Notes: generated by a model from the letters alone, not told the origin. 64,000 nucleotides of DNA from Streptomyces sp. DvalAA-43 (GCF_900091725.1 NZ_FMBW01000057.1:101328-165327); one strand, 5' to 3'; shown: positions 18,001-25,670, counted from the first letter of the stretch. Numbers and translations are program-made.

Positions 18001-18906
18001 GCGGAACGCCACGGCGCCGTCCTGCCAGTCGACCGTCTTGTCCCCGTTGGCGTCGGGGGTGACGACGACCTTCGCCCAGGGCAGGTCGTCCCCGCTTTCC
18101 GGCTTCGGTGCCCCGTCGCCGCGGTAGGTCCACTGGCCGGACCAGACGCCGACCCGGACGCCGCCGTCGTCGGCCTTGCGGGTCTGGTGCCAGAACCGGG
18201 CGTCGTCGCCGCCGGTGGCGCCGGACGGCTTGTCGTACGAGGAGTTGGACTCGACCGCCGCGGCGAGCGCACCAGTATTGACGATCGCGTACGAGGCACC
18301 GACCGGCGCCTTGTCGGCGGCGGTGTCCGCGGTGACCTTCGAGAAGACGTCGGCGGTCTTCGTCGAGTCGTTGTCCAGCCGGGTGAAGGCGGTGGCCCCG
18401 CCGGTGTCCGTGGAGCCCACGGACACCAGGTCGTGGCCGGGGATGTCGATGGTGCCGACGCGGAACGCCCCGGTGTCGCGGACGGCCGTCACCTTGAAGG
18501 TGGTGGCGCGCCCGGAGACCGAGAGCGAGGCGTCGATCTCGACGCCGGGCAGGTCGGTGAAGGTCAGCGTGTAGCGGGCGGCCGAGGCGGTGACCTTGGG
18601 GGCGCCCTTGAGCTTCACCGGGTGCGCGGTGCCGTTGAGGGTGACGGCGGTGACCGGCTGGGTGCTGCCGAACAGCCGGGCGCCACTGGCCCGGTCGGTG
18701 TACGCCAGGACGCGCGGGAAGTCGTCGGCGACGGCGACCGAGAGCTGCGCCGACCCGATGACGGTGGCGCCCGCGGGTACGGCCGGTCCGACTGCGGCGG
18801 GTGAGGGAGCGGAGGCGGCGGTGGCGGGGAGCGCGGTCCCCACCAGCGCCAGGACGGCGGCTGAGGCGGCGGCGACGGCGCCCGCCGAAGTGAATCTTCG
18901 CGACAT
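15031..18906 (-). CDS. secreted endo-alpha-N-acetylgalactosaminidase, GH101
   Basis: 1291 aa with a Sec signal peptide (RRFTSAGA... cut after ALPATAA). GH101 enzymes release the Gal-GalNAc core 1 disaccharide from Ser/Thr of mucin-type glycoproteins. The catalytic barrel includes LLYIDVYYTHGW, with nucleophile Asp469, and the nearby NVATEWADKFERG, where Glu495 or Glu501 would be the acid/base. Family galactose-binding-like domains follow. A NEW3-like Ig domain lies near residues 1080-1160 (ETLEPGTANTVKVSFTN). A C-terminal NPCBM carbohydrate-binding module (about 1165-1291, with VYAKGLGSHAPARIRY) ends the protein. The ATG was chosen because it begins the signal peptide. It is monocistronic, with its own terminator. 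This is an uncommon activity for a soil actinomycete. Confidence 0.92.
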   Translation of the reverse strand: MSRRFTSAGAVAAASAAVLALVGTALPATAASAPSPAAVGPAVPAGATVIGSAQLSVAVADDFPRVLAYTDRASGARLFGSTQPVTAVTLNGTAHPVKLKGAPKVTASAARYTLTFTDLPGVEIDASLSVSGRATTFKVTAVRDTGAFRVGTIDIPGHDLVSVGSTDTGGATAFTRLDNDSTKTADVFSKVTADTAADKAPVGASYAIVNTGALAAAVESNSSYDKPSGATGGDDARFWHQTRKADDGGVRVGVWSGQWTYRGDGAPKPESGDDLPWAKVVVTPDANGDKTVDWQDGAVAFRSIGVKAPGGEDTPDRVVTHIPFNFASQATHPFLRTLDDVKRISLATDGLGQLALLKGYASEGHDSAHPDYGGDYNKRAGGLKDLNELLKDGKKWGATFGVHVNATEAYPEAKAFDEKLVDKTKPGWNWLGQSYYIDQRRDINSGDLAKRFQQLRDETDPNLSLLYIDVYYTHGWIADKTLRSVQKQGWNVATEWADKFERGSLWSHWANDLDYGGATNKGLNSKIIRFIRNGEKDVWNNDPVLGQAAIDEFEGWTGETDWNAFYDNIWQRNLPAKYLQQQQITRWDGNDVTLTGGVRGTVENGTRTFYDHGRKVLSGTDYLLPWDGGKKLYHYSKSGGTSSWAVPSNGTYTVYALTDNGRVKTGTVKPVDGKITLTAEAGQPYVLYPKQAPKAADPRWGQGTPVDDPGFNDQGLTSWSKTGTVTRDTDGQGRNSAELSGTGTAALSQRIDGLTPGKRYTASALIEVQPGKTRHTTLSAGGKSVAVDRSTVKDQVAASDWHGTYFQRAKVNFTAPANGRTTLRIEAAKGSAASVRADDVRIVANAPKTKANTLSYEDFEAVDQGWGPFLKGDAGGSTDPRTVISQLHAPYTQAGWNGKLIDDVIGGEESLKSHEENAGLVYRTAPWTVPMTDGHRYEIAYDYQSSHAGAYEWVDGYDRITADGKPDAVETRTTAIGQQRTTGHFAETVTAGCGDTWTGLRKRDDAPDGADFVLDSFTVTDLGPAPASEQAACGTLGVEPAAETLEPGTANTVKVSFTNYEATAATGVALSLSVPEGWQAEPAGAVSFDSVAAGAEATGSWRVTPPVDAKYQTYSLSSKATYTVGGARRTLGAQTSVRTLPPPPTTDSWASDLDWTASENGWGPVERDLSNGETGTGDGSPLTVGGTVYAKGLGSHAPARIRYYLGGKCTSFTAQVGVDDVQKSAGSVQFSVRADGTEKVKSPVLKAADSAWSLTADVTGAKYVDLVVGDGGDGNGNDHADWGDARFHCGG

Positions 18907-18991
18907 GTGCCCTGAGTAGCCCCCGTGACCGGACACCGTCAACGACCTGCGACGACTCGGAGCCCTCCAGTCCAACAACCGCTCCGCGTAA

Positions 18992-19003
18992 GTCCAAGTG
19001 GAC
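18992..19003. promoter_or_regulatory. small inverted repeat upstream of GH101
   Basis: GTCCA-AG-TGGAC lies 86 bases upstream of the GH101 start in the only spacer that can hold its promoter. It could be an operator; no regulator is identified. Confidence 0.25.
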
Positions 19004-19039
19004 GGCGGGTTTCCGCCGGGCGACGGAGGCCGGGCCTCC

Positions 19040-19912
19040 TCACCAGCGCACGGCGGTGAAGTCGATCGGCCGGGGCCGCGCCGACGCGGTGCGTTCGGCC
19101 AGTGCGTGCAGCCGCCGGGACATCTCCTCGGCGTCCCGGCGCCGCCGGTCGCCATGGCCGGGCAGCACCCACTCGAACCGCAGCTTCCCGTCTGCCCTCG
19201 CCAGGGAGACGGCCAGCTCCTCGATGGAATACCAGGTCACGCTCTCCGCGACTTCGAGATCGTCGGTCGTGCGCGACCAGTAGAAGCTGTCGCCGCTGAA
19301 GCAGTACCGGTCGTCCGCGAGGTAGAGCACACTGCCCCGGGTGTGGCCGGGCAACGGATGGGCGGTGACGCCCTCCCCGATCTCCACCGGGTCGGTCCCC
19401 CGGATCACCTGGTCCGCGTCCGGTACGGCGTCGAGGTCGCCCTCGTGGATCCACAGCCGGGCGCCGAAGTGGTCGGCGTACCGGCGCCCGTGCGCGACGT
19501 GGTCGCGGTGGGTGAGCAGCACATCGGTGACGGGCCCCGTCGCCGCCACGTACCGCTCGGCCAGTCCGGGGCTCCAGCGCGGGGTGTCGATCATCATGAC
19601 CGTGCCGGACGGGCGCCGCAGCAGATAGGAGTTGGCGCCGGCGGTCTGCCGGGAGTTGTGCCCGCAGATGAGTACGCCGTCGTCGAGCGCCATCGGGAAC
19701 GGGTCGAGCGCGGGGTCCGGCTGCCCGGACGCGGAACGGATCGAGCGGGTGGGACAGGCGAAGACGGCCGCGTGTAAGCGCCGGTTCTCCGCCTCGTCGC
19801 CCGGCTGCCGCAGGATCCGCGACGCCCGTTCCTCCTCGACGATCAGCTCGGGCGCGAACTGCCGGGCGACGTCGCAGTTGGTGCAGCGGTCGTCCACGTA
19901 CCAGTCGGTCAT
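19040..19912 (-). CDS. metallo-beta-lactamase-fold hydrolase with N-terminal ferredoxin-like segment
   Basis: 290 aa. Residues 1-60 resemble a small bacterial ferredoxin (CTNCDVA...FAPELI... CPTRSIRS) but lack the third Cys of the first motif. The rest is a metallo-beta-lactamase fold. The metal motif is LTHRDHVAHG, where the first His of HxHxDH is replaced by Leu. It is followed by PLPGHTRGSVLYL, CFSGDSFYW (bridging Asp) and WVLPGHGD. The AGGAGC just upstream supports the ATG. The reaction is unknown. The fusion suggests a redox-linked or formerly redox-linked hydrolase. It stands alone upstream of the anti-sigma-like ATPase, in the same direction. Confidence 0.8.
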   Translation of the reverse strand: MTDWYVDDRCTNCDVARQFAPELIVEEERASRILRQPGDEAENRRLHAAVFACPTRSIRSASGQPDPALDPFPMALDDGVLICGHNSRQTAGANSYLLRRPSGTVMMIDTPRWSPGLAERYVAATGPVTDVLLTHRDHVAHGRRYADHFGARLWIHEGDLDAVPDADQVIRGTDPVEIGEGVTAHPLPGHTRGSVLYLADDRYCFSGDSFYWSRTTDDLEVAESVTWYSIEELAVSLARADGKLRFEWVLPGHGDRRRRDAEEMSRRLHALAERTASARPRPIDFTAVRW

Positions 19913-20028
19913 GGCTTGGCTCCTTCCACTTTCACAGGAACGGCCCGTCGAGGGCCGCCCCTCCAGGGATAGCCCACGCACGACCGGAACGGGTAGACCG
20001 CGCCGATCTTGTCTCTGGGCGCCGGGGT

Positions 20029-20469
20029 CTATCTCGTCGCTAGGCCGCACGCCCCCACCGACACCGCGAACTCGCACCACACCACCTTGCCCGGCTCCCG
20101 CTCCCCCACCCCCCACTTGTCGGCGAGCGCCGCCACGAGCCGCAGCCCACGGCCCCCTTCCTCCTCGCGGCCCGCCCAGGAATCGGCAAGCCGGACCGCC
20201 CCTCCCCCGCTGTCGTGGACCTCGACGCGGAGGATGCCGTCGACCGGTTCCAGGTGGAGCCGGAGGCGGAATCCACGGCCGGGCGGCACTCCGTGCAGCA
20301 GTGCGTTGGTCACGAGCTCGCTCACACAGAGCAACACGTCGTCGGCGCGGGCGTCGCACGCCCAGTCGACGAGCGCCGCGCGCACGAACTGTCGTACGAG
20401 CGGGACGGACCGGCGTTCCCGGCGGTGGAACACCTCGCGGAAGTGGGGGAGTTGAGTTGTCTCGTTCAC
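20029..20469 (-). CDS. anti-sigma-factor-like HATPase of a WhiJ-type triad
   Basis: 146 aa, a single GHKL ATPase domain: ERRSVPLVRQFVRAAL, N-box CVSELVTNALLHG, G1 EVHDSGGG, G2 EEGGRGLRLVAALAD. This is the small RsbW/SpoIIAB-like ATPase class that Streptomyces often pairs with an XRE regulator and a DUF397 protein, as in the WhiJ-like loci of S. coelicolor. The GTG at 20469 is chosen over the ATG at 20523 because the upstream 18 codons overlap a likely -10 region and are not family-like; the longer form would be 164 aa. It is divergent from the XRE gene and shares a 110-base regulatory spacer with it. Confidence 0.82.
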   Translation of the reverse strand: MNETTQLPHFREVFHRRERRSVPLVRQFVRAALVDWACDARADDVLLCVSELVTNALLHGVPPGRGFRLRLHLEPVDGILRVEVHDSGGGAVRLADSWAGREEEGGRGLRLVAALADKWGVGEREPGKVVWCEFAVSVGACGLATR

Positions 20470-20580
20470 GCTTCCAAGGTCACACAACGTCACTAGCGTT
20501 GAGCAGCGCGTCGGGTCGTACATCAGCGATGTACGACTTCTGACGGATCATCCGGGGTTCATGACGGGGAGAGGCACTCC

Positions 20581-21405
20581 ATGCAACCGGCAAAGAAGAA
20601 GAGCAAGCGGGTCACGTCCTGGCACCTGATCGGCGCCCAGCTGGCGATGTTCCGCAAGGCGGCCCGGCTCACGCAAGCGGCCCTGGCGGAGCGGTGCTCG
20701 GTGGGCGACGACACGATCGCGTCGATCGAGCAGGGACGGAGGGCGCTGCAATGGGACTTCGCGGTCAAGCTCGACGAACTGCTGGACACGAAGGGGGCGT
20801 TGCGGGTCGCGGTGGAGAAGGTGCCGAAGAAGGAGCTGTTCTCGGCGTTCGTACAGGACTTCGTGGACTACGAGCAGGAGGCGGTGACTCTGCTCTCGTA
20901 CCAGGACAGGGTGGTGCCGGGGTTGCTCCAGACGGAGGAGTACGCGCACTTCCTCTTCGCCTGCGAATACCCGCCCCTCGAAGAGGATCAGGCGGAGGAG
21001 TGGCTGGCCGCCCGTCTCGACCGGCAGCGGCTGTTGGAACGCAGGCCGCGCCCGATGCTGCACTTCATCCTGGAGGAGAGCATCCTGCGCAGCCAGATCG
21101 GCGATCCAGCCATGCTTCGGGAGCAGATCGCCCACCTGCGCCGCTGCATGGAACTCCCCTTCCTCGGGCTCCAGATCATGCCGATGAACCTGCCGAAGCA
21201 CGCCGGGCTGACGGGACCCATGGTGCTGCTGGAGACCCCCGACCACGACCACCTCGCCTACGTAGAAGGGCAGCTGACCAGCTACCTGCACGACGACCCC
21301 GACGTCGTCAGTGTGTTCTTGCAGAAATATGGGATGCTGCGTTCGCAGGCGCTTTCCGTCGAGAAGAGCGCGCGCCTACTGGACGAACTGCTTGGAGAGA
21401 GATGA
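20581..21405 (+). CDS. XRE-family helix-turn-helix regulator with DUF5753 domain
   Basis: 274 aa. A basic N-terminus (KKKSKR) leads into a Cro/C1-type HTH near residues 18-72 (LAMFRKAARLTQAALAERCS, then DTIASIEQGRRAL). The C-terminal DUF5753 domain (about 85-265) contains VPGLLQTEEYA, which is diagnostic of this large Streptomyces group. These proteins pair with DUF397 partners to control development and antibiotic production in WhiJ-like systems; the target here is unknown. The 3' end overlaps the DUF397 gene as ATGA, so the two are coupled. Confidence 0.9.
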   Translation: MQPAKKKSKRVTSWHLIGAQLAMFRKAARLTQAALAERCSVGDDTIASIEQGRRALQWDFAVKLDELLDTKGALRVAVEKVPKKELFSAFVQDFVDYEQEAVTLLSYQDRVVPGLLQTEEYAHFLFACEYPPLEEDQAEEWLAARLDRQRLLERRPRPMLHFILEESILRSQIGDPAMLREQIAHLRRCMELPFLGLQIMPMNLPKHAGLTGPMVLLETPDHDHLAYVEGQLTSYLHDDPDVVSVFLQKYGMLRSQALSVEKSARLLDELLGER

Positions 21406-21725
21406 CCCGCGCAGCACACCCGGCCGCCAGCACCACCACCCTCGCCTGGTTCAAGTCCAGCTACAGCGGACCCCAGGGCGGTGACTGCATCGAAGTCGCC
21501 CATGAATGGCGCAAGTCGAGCTACAGCAGCGACCAGGGCGGCGCCTGCCTCGAAGTGGCCTACGACTGGCACAAGTCCAGCTACAGCAGCGGCCAGGGCG
21601 GTGACTGCGTGGAGGTGGCCGCCCACCCCGCCGCCGTGCACATCCGCGACTCCAAGGTGACGGACGGCCCCGTCCTCACGGTTCCCCCCGCCGCCTGGAC
21701 CGCGTTCCTGGACGCCACGGTCTGA
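21402..21725 (+). CDS. DUF397 protein with three tandem DUF397 repeats
   Basis: 107 aa. DUF397 proteins are small partners of the XRE/DUF5753 regulators and usually carry one motif of the form W-KSSYS-GG-C-EVA. Here it occurs three times in a row: FKSSYSGPQGGDCIEVA, RKSSYSSDQGGACLEVA and HKSSYSSGQGGDCVEVA. The usual tail follows (VHIRDSKVTDGPVLTVPPAAWTAFLDAT). The repeats are also alike in DNA (about 66-bp period, 21447-21625), pointing to recent in-frame duplication. The start ATG overlaps the XRE stop. Confidence 0.9.
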   Translation: MTRAAHPAASTTTLAWFKSSYSGPQGGDCIEVAHEWRKSSYSSDQGGACLEVAYDWHKSSYSSGQGGDCVEVAAHPAAVHIRDSKVTDGPVLTVPPAAWTAFLDATV

Positions 21726-21796
21726 CGACGCTGTGGCCCGGCACGCCGGGCCGCAACCCCCATCGAGTGACGTCGAGTTGTGAAGACTTCCCGTTT

Positions 21797-21812
21797 CTGA
21801 GAGCGCTCTCAG
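21797..21812. promoter_or_regulatory. perfect palindrome, LacI-type operator upstream of GH64
   Basis: CTGAGAGCGCTCTCAG is a 16-bp perfect palindrome with the CG-centred form typical of LacI-family operators. It lies 73 bases before the GH64 start. Its core GAGAGCGCTCTC recurs exactly at 39182-39193, beside a lacI-type gene. Confidence 0.65.
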
Positions 21813-21884
21813 TCATAAGTATTGACGGCTGAGGCAGCCCTCAGGAGAGTGGTTGATCCCCCCACACACCTCGGGAGTCCTCTC

Positions 21885-23114
21885 GTGATTTCGCGCAGGC
21901 TGTTTCTGACGGGCGGCGCTGCCGCCACCGCGACCGCCCTCACCTACCCGGTCTGGGGCAGCGCCCTGAGCCCGAGCGCTTCCGCCGCTCCGGCGACCTG
22001 TGAACTCGCCCTGGAGAACCGCTCGCTGCCGGGCAGGGTCAACGCCTATGTCACCGGCCATGAGCAGGGCACCGACCGCTGGGTGCTGCTGCGCGCGGAC
22101 GGCAGCGTCTACCACCCCGACTCCCCCGCCGCCCCGCAGACCCCGCTGCCGGTCGACTGCGCCATCCCCCTGAACCCGGCGGGCAGTGCTCCGGTGGTCC
22201 TCACGCTGCCGCAGATGTACGGCGCGCGCGTGTACTTCGTACGCGACGACACACTCACGTTCTACCTCAACCCCGGGCCCGCCCTGGTCGAGCCGGCGTT
22301 CGCGACGTCCACCGACGCCAACTACGGCCGTACGTGGTCGTTCTGCGAGTTCACCTTCAACCCTCAGCAGCTGTACGCGAACATCAGCTACGTCGACCTG
22401 GTCACCGCACTGCCGATCGGCCTGACCCTGACCGGCGACGCGACGCACACGGTGGCGCCGCTCCCGGACGGCGCGGTGCAGCGGATCGCGGACGGCCTCA
22501 CCGCCCAGGCCGCCGCCGACGGCCAGCCGTGGGACAAGCTGGTGATCCGTGGGTCGGACGGCAACGTCCTGCGGGTGATCTCGCCGCAGAACCTGATGGC
22601 ACCGTTCTTCGACCGCCCGGACGAGATGCCGTTCCGGGACGTGTTCACGTCGTACATCGACCGGGTCTGGGAGAAGTACCGCTCCACCGACCTGCGCATC
22701 GACCTCCAGGGCGGCCGGGGAGTACGCACAGGCCGGGTCAGTGGTGACCTCCTGACCTTCGAGGGCGGCCACACCTTCACCAAGCCCGCCTCCAAGGACG
22801 TCTTCACCTGCAACCACGGCCCGTTCGCCAACAACCCGGACGACCCGGACGACAAGAAGGCCCTCCTGGCCCGCCTGGCCTCCGGCTTCAACCGCTCCCT
22901 GATGCTCACCCACCCCGACCAGCCGAACGGCACCTCGACCGCCGACTACTACCAGGACCCGGCCACCAACCACTGGTCCCGCGTCGTCCACGCCAACACC
23001 CCGATCGGCTACGCCTTCCCCTACGACGACGTCCGCCCCGACGGCGAGCCCGACGTCTCAGGCGCCGCCAACGACGGCAACCCCCACCGCTTCACGGTGA
23101 CCGTGGGGGCCTGA
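21885..23114 (+). CDS. secreted beta-1,3-glucanase, GH64
   Basis: 409 aa. A twin-arginine-like signal (ISRRLFLTGGAAATATAL) is followed by a thaumatin-like fold typical of GH64 laminaripentaose-producing glucanases: LENRSLPGRVNAYVTGHE, then GRTWSFCEFTFN and YANISYVDLVTALPIGL. Expected action is extracellular hydrolysis of beta-1,3-glucan of fungal or algal walls, releasing pentasaccharides. The GTG at 21885 is chosen because GGGAG lies 7 bases upstream and the signal peptide begins there; a longer reading from 21822 has no site. It is preceded by a LacI-type operator and followed by a terminator. Confidence 0.92.
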   Translation: MISRRLFLTGGAAATATALTYPVWGSALSPSASAAPATCELALENRSLPGRVNAYVTGHEQGTDRWVLLRADGSVYHPDSPAAPQTPLPVDCAIPLNPAGSAPVVLTLPQMYGARVYFVRDDTLTFYLNPGPALVEPAFATSTDANYGRTWSFCEFTFNPQQLYANISYVDLVTALPIGLTLTGDATHTVAPLPDGAVQRIADGLTAQAAADGQPWDKLVIRGSDGNVLRVISPQNLMAPFFDRPDEMPFRDVFTSYIDRVWEKYRSTDLRIDLQGGRGVRTGRVSGDLLTFEGGHTFTKPASKDVFTCNHGPFANNPDDPDDKKALLARLASGFNRSLMLTHPDQPNGTSTADYYQDPATNHWSRVVHANTPIGYAFPYDDVRPDGEPDVSGAANDGNPHRFTVTVGA

Positions 23115-23127
23115 GCCGACGGCCCCC

Positions 23128-23162
23128 GGGGCCGCCCGCCCTGGCGACACGACGGGCGGCCC
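23128..23162 (+). terminator. terminator after GH64
   Basis: A perfect 10-bp stem GGGCCGCCCG/CGGGCGGCCC with a 15-base loop, 14 bases past the GH64 stop, lying before a convergent gene. Confidence 0.8.
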
Positions 23163-23214
23163 AGATGCCCACAACAACGGTGAAAGGGCCTCCGGGAAAC
23201 TGTGCGGATGGGGA

Positions 23215-24189
23215 TCACTCCACCGAGCCACCCGGAGGCCCTGCCTTGTCGAAGAGAACCATGTGCGTAGAGGGCTGGCCTGACGCGGGGGAAGGCCGCC
23301 GAAATTCGCCCTCGATGAGCCTAGCGCGCAGGGCACGATGAACGGCCGCTACTGGTTCGTCTCGGTACTCATGGAACCAGTCAGTGGCCTGAAGCAGAAA
23401 GGAGCCATTCGGCAGCACCGAGATCGAGGAGAAAGCACCCGAATCACGCAGCGCGTCGACGCCTCCGAGATGGTGCAAAATATCGTCGGGGGCGACCGTG
23501 AGCCATGAATATCCCCTGAGCCGCTCACGCCAGTTTGGCGTATTACGCGATGGAACACGCACTGGCCCGCGAAGATAGCTCTCAAGTTCAGTACGCCCGC
23601 CGGAATGCGCGTACGAGAAGTGCCCGAACACCACATTATAGCGACCGCACGCCCAGCGGACCGTAGACAGCAAGCGCGAATGCTCATTTCGTGCCGTATC
23701 GGAATTAGCCAACACAGCCTCGTCGACTTGGTAAACAAGTTTGACATAATTCGGCAATTCCTCATCAAAGGAAGCCGAGAGCCGGATTACGGAATTGGAG
23801 ATCTCACCATCTCCGGCGAACTTACCGATCTTGACATCGGCCGATTCAGGCTTTTCAACGAGACGACTCTTCAACCATGGCCGGGCTTCTTCTACATAAG
23901 GGTTGTACAGCACATCGAAAGTACCCAGAGGAGAGACGGATATCGATCCCCACAGCCCGACCCCCCGTTGCATCGGAATACTGTCTCGCATTCGCAAGAG
24001 CCCATCCACCGAAACTCGAAGACCATCCTGAAGTCTACCCAGTTCTCCGCCGATGGCAGCCTTGGCTACTCCCTCGGTAAGCCAGTCGAATGCCACGGAA
24101 GACAATCCATCATCATCTTCATCATAGATAGTAAGCTCCATCACAAGATCATGACTAAGGCCTGAATTCACCAAGGAAAAGGCATCCAT
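23215..24189 (-). CDS. hypothetical protein, immunity-like, in a lower-GC patch
   Basis: 324 aa, not recognised with confidence. It has no signal peptide or membrane segment. The start MDAFSLVNSGLSHD is acidic and the overall composition is mixed alpha/beta. The C-terminal stretch YSWLTVAPDDILHHLGG ... GSFLLQATDWFHEY is reminiscent of DUF3396/type VI-type immunity proteins. That would fit an orphan immunity gene, but it is from pattern memory only. Codon use is clearly less G/C-biased than the neighbours, suggesting horizontal transfer. It is convergent with GH64 and divergent from the GNAT gene. No toxin gene is adjacent. Confidence 0.65.
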   Translation of the reverse strand: MDAFSLVNSGLSHDLVMELTIYDEDDDGLSSVAFDWLTEGVAKAAIGGELGRLQDGLRVSVDGLLRMRDSIPMQRGVGLWGSISVSPLGTFDVLYNPYVEEARPWLKSRLVEKPESADVKIGKFAGDGEISNSVIRLSASFDEELPNYVKLVYQVDEAVLANSDTARNEHSRLLSTVRWACGRYNVVFGHFSYAHSGGRTELESYLRGPVRVPSRNTPNWRERLRGYSWLTVAPDDILHHLGGVDALRDSGAFSSISVLPNGSFLLQATDWFHEYRDEPVAAVHRALRARLIEGEFRRPSPASGQPSTHMVLFDKAGPPGGSVE

Positions 24190-24303
24190 TTTTCACCTCG
24201 AAGAGTTCCAAGTCATTTCCGACTACGCAGAGTACTCCTGCCCTCGTTGCGCCAGAGAATATATCTCTGCTGCTGCGACGTCGACCGCCATGCCTGAATC
24301 GCG

Positions 24304-24331
24304 ATGGGCCCCGACACGGGGCAGGGCCCAT
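24304..24331. terminator. orphan hairpin in a divergent spacer
   Basis: ATGGGCCC/GGGCCCAT arms with a 12-base loop are followed by TCTCTT. It lies between two divergent genes, where no terminator is needed. It may be the remnant of a gene end at the edge of the inserted low-GC segment. Confidence 0.4.
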
Positions 24332-24373
24332 TCTCTTGCGTAGAACAGTGAAAGAATTCGATAACATCGCCGC

Positions 24374-24901
24374 ATGATTCTCATACGCGAGATGACACTG
24401 GACGATGTCGACGCCGTGGCCGAAGTACGCGTGCGCGGCTGGCAGACGGCCTACGCCGGGCTCATGCCGCAGCCGTATCTGGACTCGATGTCCGTGACGG
24501 AGGACGCCCGTCAGCGCCGCGCGTTCCTGGAACGCGGCACCGGCGCCATGGCCAACTGGGTCGCCGAACGTGGGGGCGAGGTCGTGGGATGGGCCTGCTT
24601 CGGCCCCCATCAGGAACCCGAAGGGCCGCCGCGCGGTGGTGAGTTGTACGCCATGTACGTGCTGCCCGAGCAGCGCTCCACGGGGATCGGGCGGGCGCTG
24701 ATGGAGACAGTGGTCGCCGAGGGGCGCCGCCGGGGGCTGCCCTGGGTGAGGCTCTGGGTCCTCAAGGAGAACGCTCCGGGGCGGCGCTTCTACGAGCGGG
24801 CGGGCTTCCGCCCCGACGGGCACGAGGAGAGTTCCGACATCGACGGAACTCCCGTGCCGGAGGTGCGCTATGAGCTGTCGCTGACCACGGCGACGCCGTA
24901 G
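24374..24901 (+). CDS. GNAT-family N-acetyltransferase
   Basis: 175 aa, one GNAT domain. It opens with IREMTLDDVDAVAEVRVRGWQTAYAG, common in the RimI/YkkB-like group. The acetyl-CoA motif A is AMYVLPEQRSTGIGRALM (Q/R-x-x-G-x-G/A), followed by WVLKENAPGRRFYERAGF. It should acetylate a small molecule or protein N-terminus; the substrate cannot be told. A single gene starting with ATG. Confidence 0.85.
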   Translation: MILIREMTLDDVDAVAEVRVRGWQTAYAGLMPQPYLDSMSVTEDARQRRAFLERGTGAMANWVAERGGEVVGWACFGPHQEPEGPPRGGELYAMYVLPEQRSTGIGRALMETVVAEGRRRGLPWVRLWVLKENAPGRRFYERAGFRPDGHEESSDIDGTPVPEVRYELSLTTATP

Positions 24902-25106
24902 CCGGAACCAGGGGGCGCGGCGCTTCCAGGGCGCCGCGTACAGGGCGCCGCCGGAGTTCGGGCCGGGCAGCCCAGGCGGTGGGACCGACTCGTTGACTGG
25001 GCCGCGCTGTTCGGACACTTGGCCGCACTGCTCGGCGGGCCGACTCCCGGCATCCGGACGTGCCCGCGACCGGAGTGCTGCGCCGTGCCGTGCCCGAGCC
25101 TTCTCC

Positions 25107-25352
25107 TCAGCGCTCCCGCGCGTACGTCACGATCCACGCAATAGTGAAGACGACCCCGAGAACTCCCACGCCGAAGATGCCGAAGCCCGTCCAGATCCCC
25201 TTTCCGTCCACCATGGAGCGCACCCCGCCGACGAGCCCGCCGACGGCCATGCTGACGCCGAGGACGAACGCCCGTGATCCCCGGGGGCTCAGCCAGTGCC
25301 ACAGGTTCGGACGGCGGCGGCCGGGCGACGGCGGGCCTGCGGAGTGTGTCAC
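25107..25352 (-). CDS. small two-helix membrane protein
   Basis: 81 aa. After a Pro/Arg-rich start there are two hydrophobic segments: AFVLGVSMAVGGLVGGV and FGIFGVGVLGVVFTIAWIV. It ends in a basic tail. The GTG start overlaps the stop of the upstream short frame. Function unknown. Kept because of its coherent helices and correct codon bias. Confidence 0.55.
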   Translation of the reverse strand: MTHSAGPPSPGRRRPNLWHWLSPRGSRAFVLGVSMAVGGLVGGVRSMVDGKGIWTGFGIFGVGVLGVVFTIAWIVTYARER

Positions 25353-25534
25353 CAGTGACTCACCATTCCTGGTTCTGCCGGGGATTCCACGTGGGTGTCA
25401 CTGAGTTCCTTCTTCGACGGGGTGCAGTAGAAGTCGATTCCCGTCGCCAACACGACGGCCTGCGCACCGCATATCTTCCCACCGAACTTGCCGATCGAGT
25501 TCATGAACGTGGGGCGGTGGTGCCTCCTCTTCAC
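25349..25534 (-). CDS. short ORF, perhaps the 3' remnant of a larger gene
   Basis: Read from a GTG at 25534 this is 61 aa with NSIGKFGGKICGAQAVVLAT as its most distinctive part. The same frame stays open upstream for about 38 further sensible codons (including GLISGSPGYTADEAGKHLEK) to about 25650, with no ATG, GTG or TTG. It then runs into the terminator of the preceding gene. The natural reading is a gene that lost its 5' end, or one using the internal GTG, which has only a weak AAGGGA site. The product is not recognised. It overlaps the downstream membrane-protein start by 4 bases. Confidence 0.4.
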   Translation of the reverse strand: MKRRHHRPTFMNSIGKFGGKICGAQAVVLATGIDFYCTPSKKELSDTHVESPAEPGMVSHW

Positions 25535-25670
25535 ATCGCTCAGGTTCGATCCCTTCTCAAGGTGCTTGCCGGCCTCGTCGGCGGTGTAGCCGGGCGAGCC
25601 GCTGATGAGTCCCTGCGCCGTGCCGTTGAGATCTCCAAGCGCGAATGACCGACGCGGCCCGGGACAGCGA

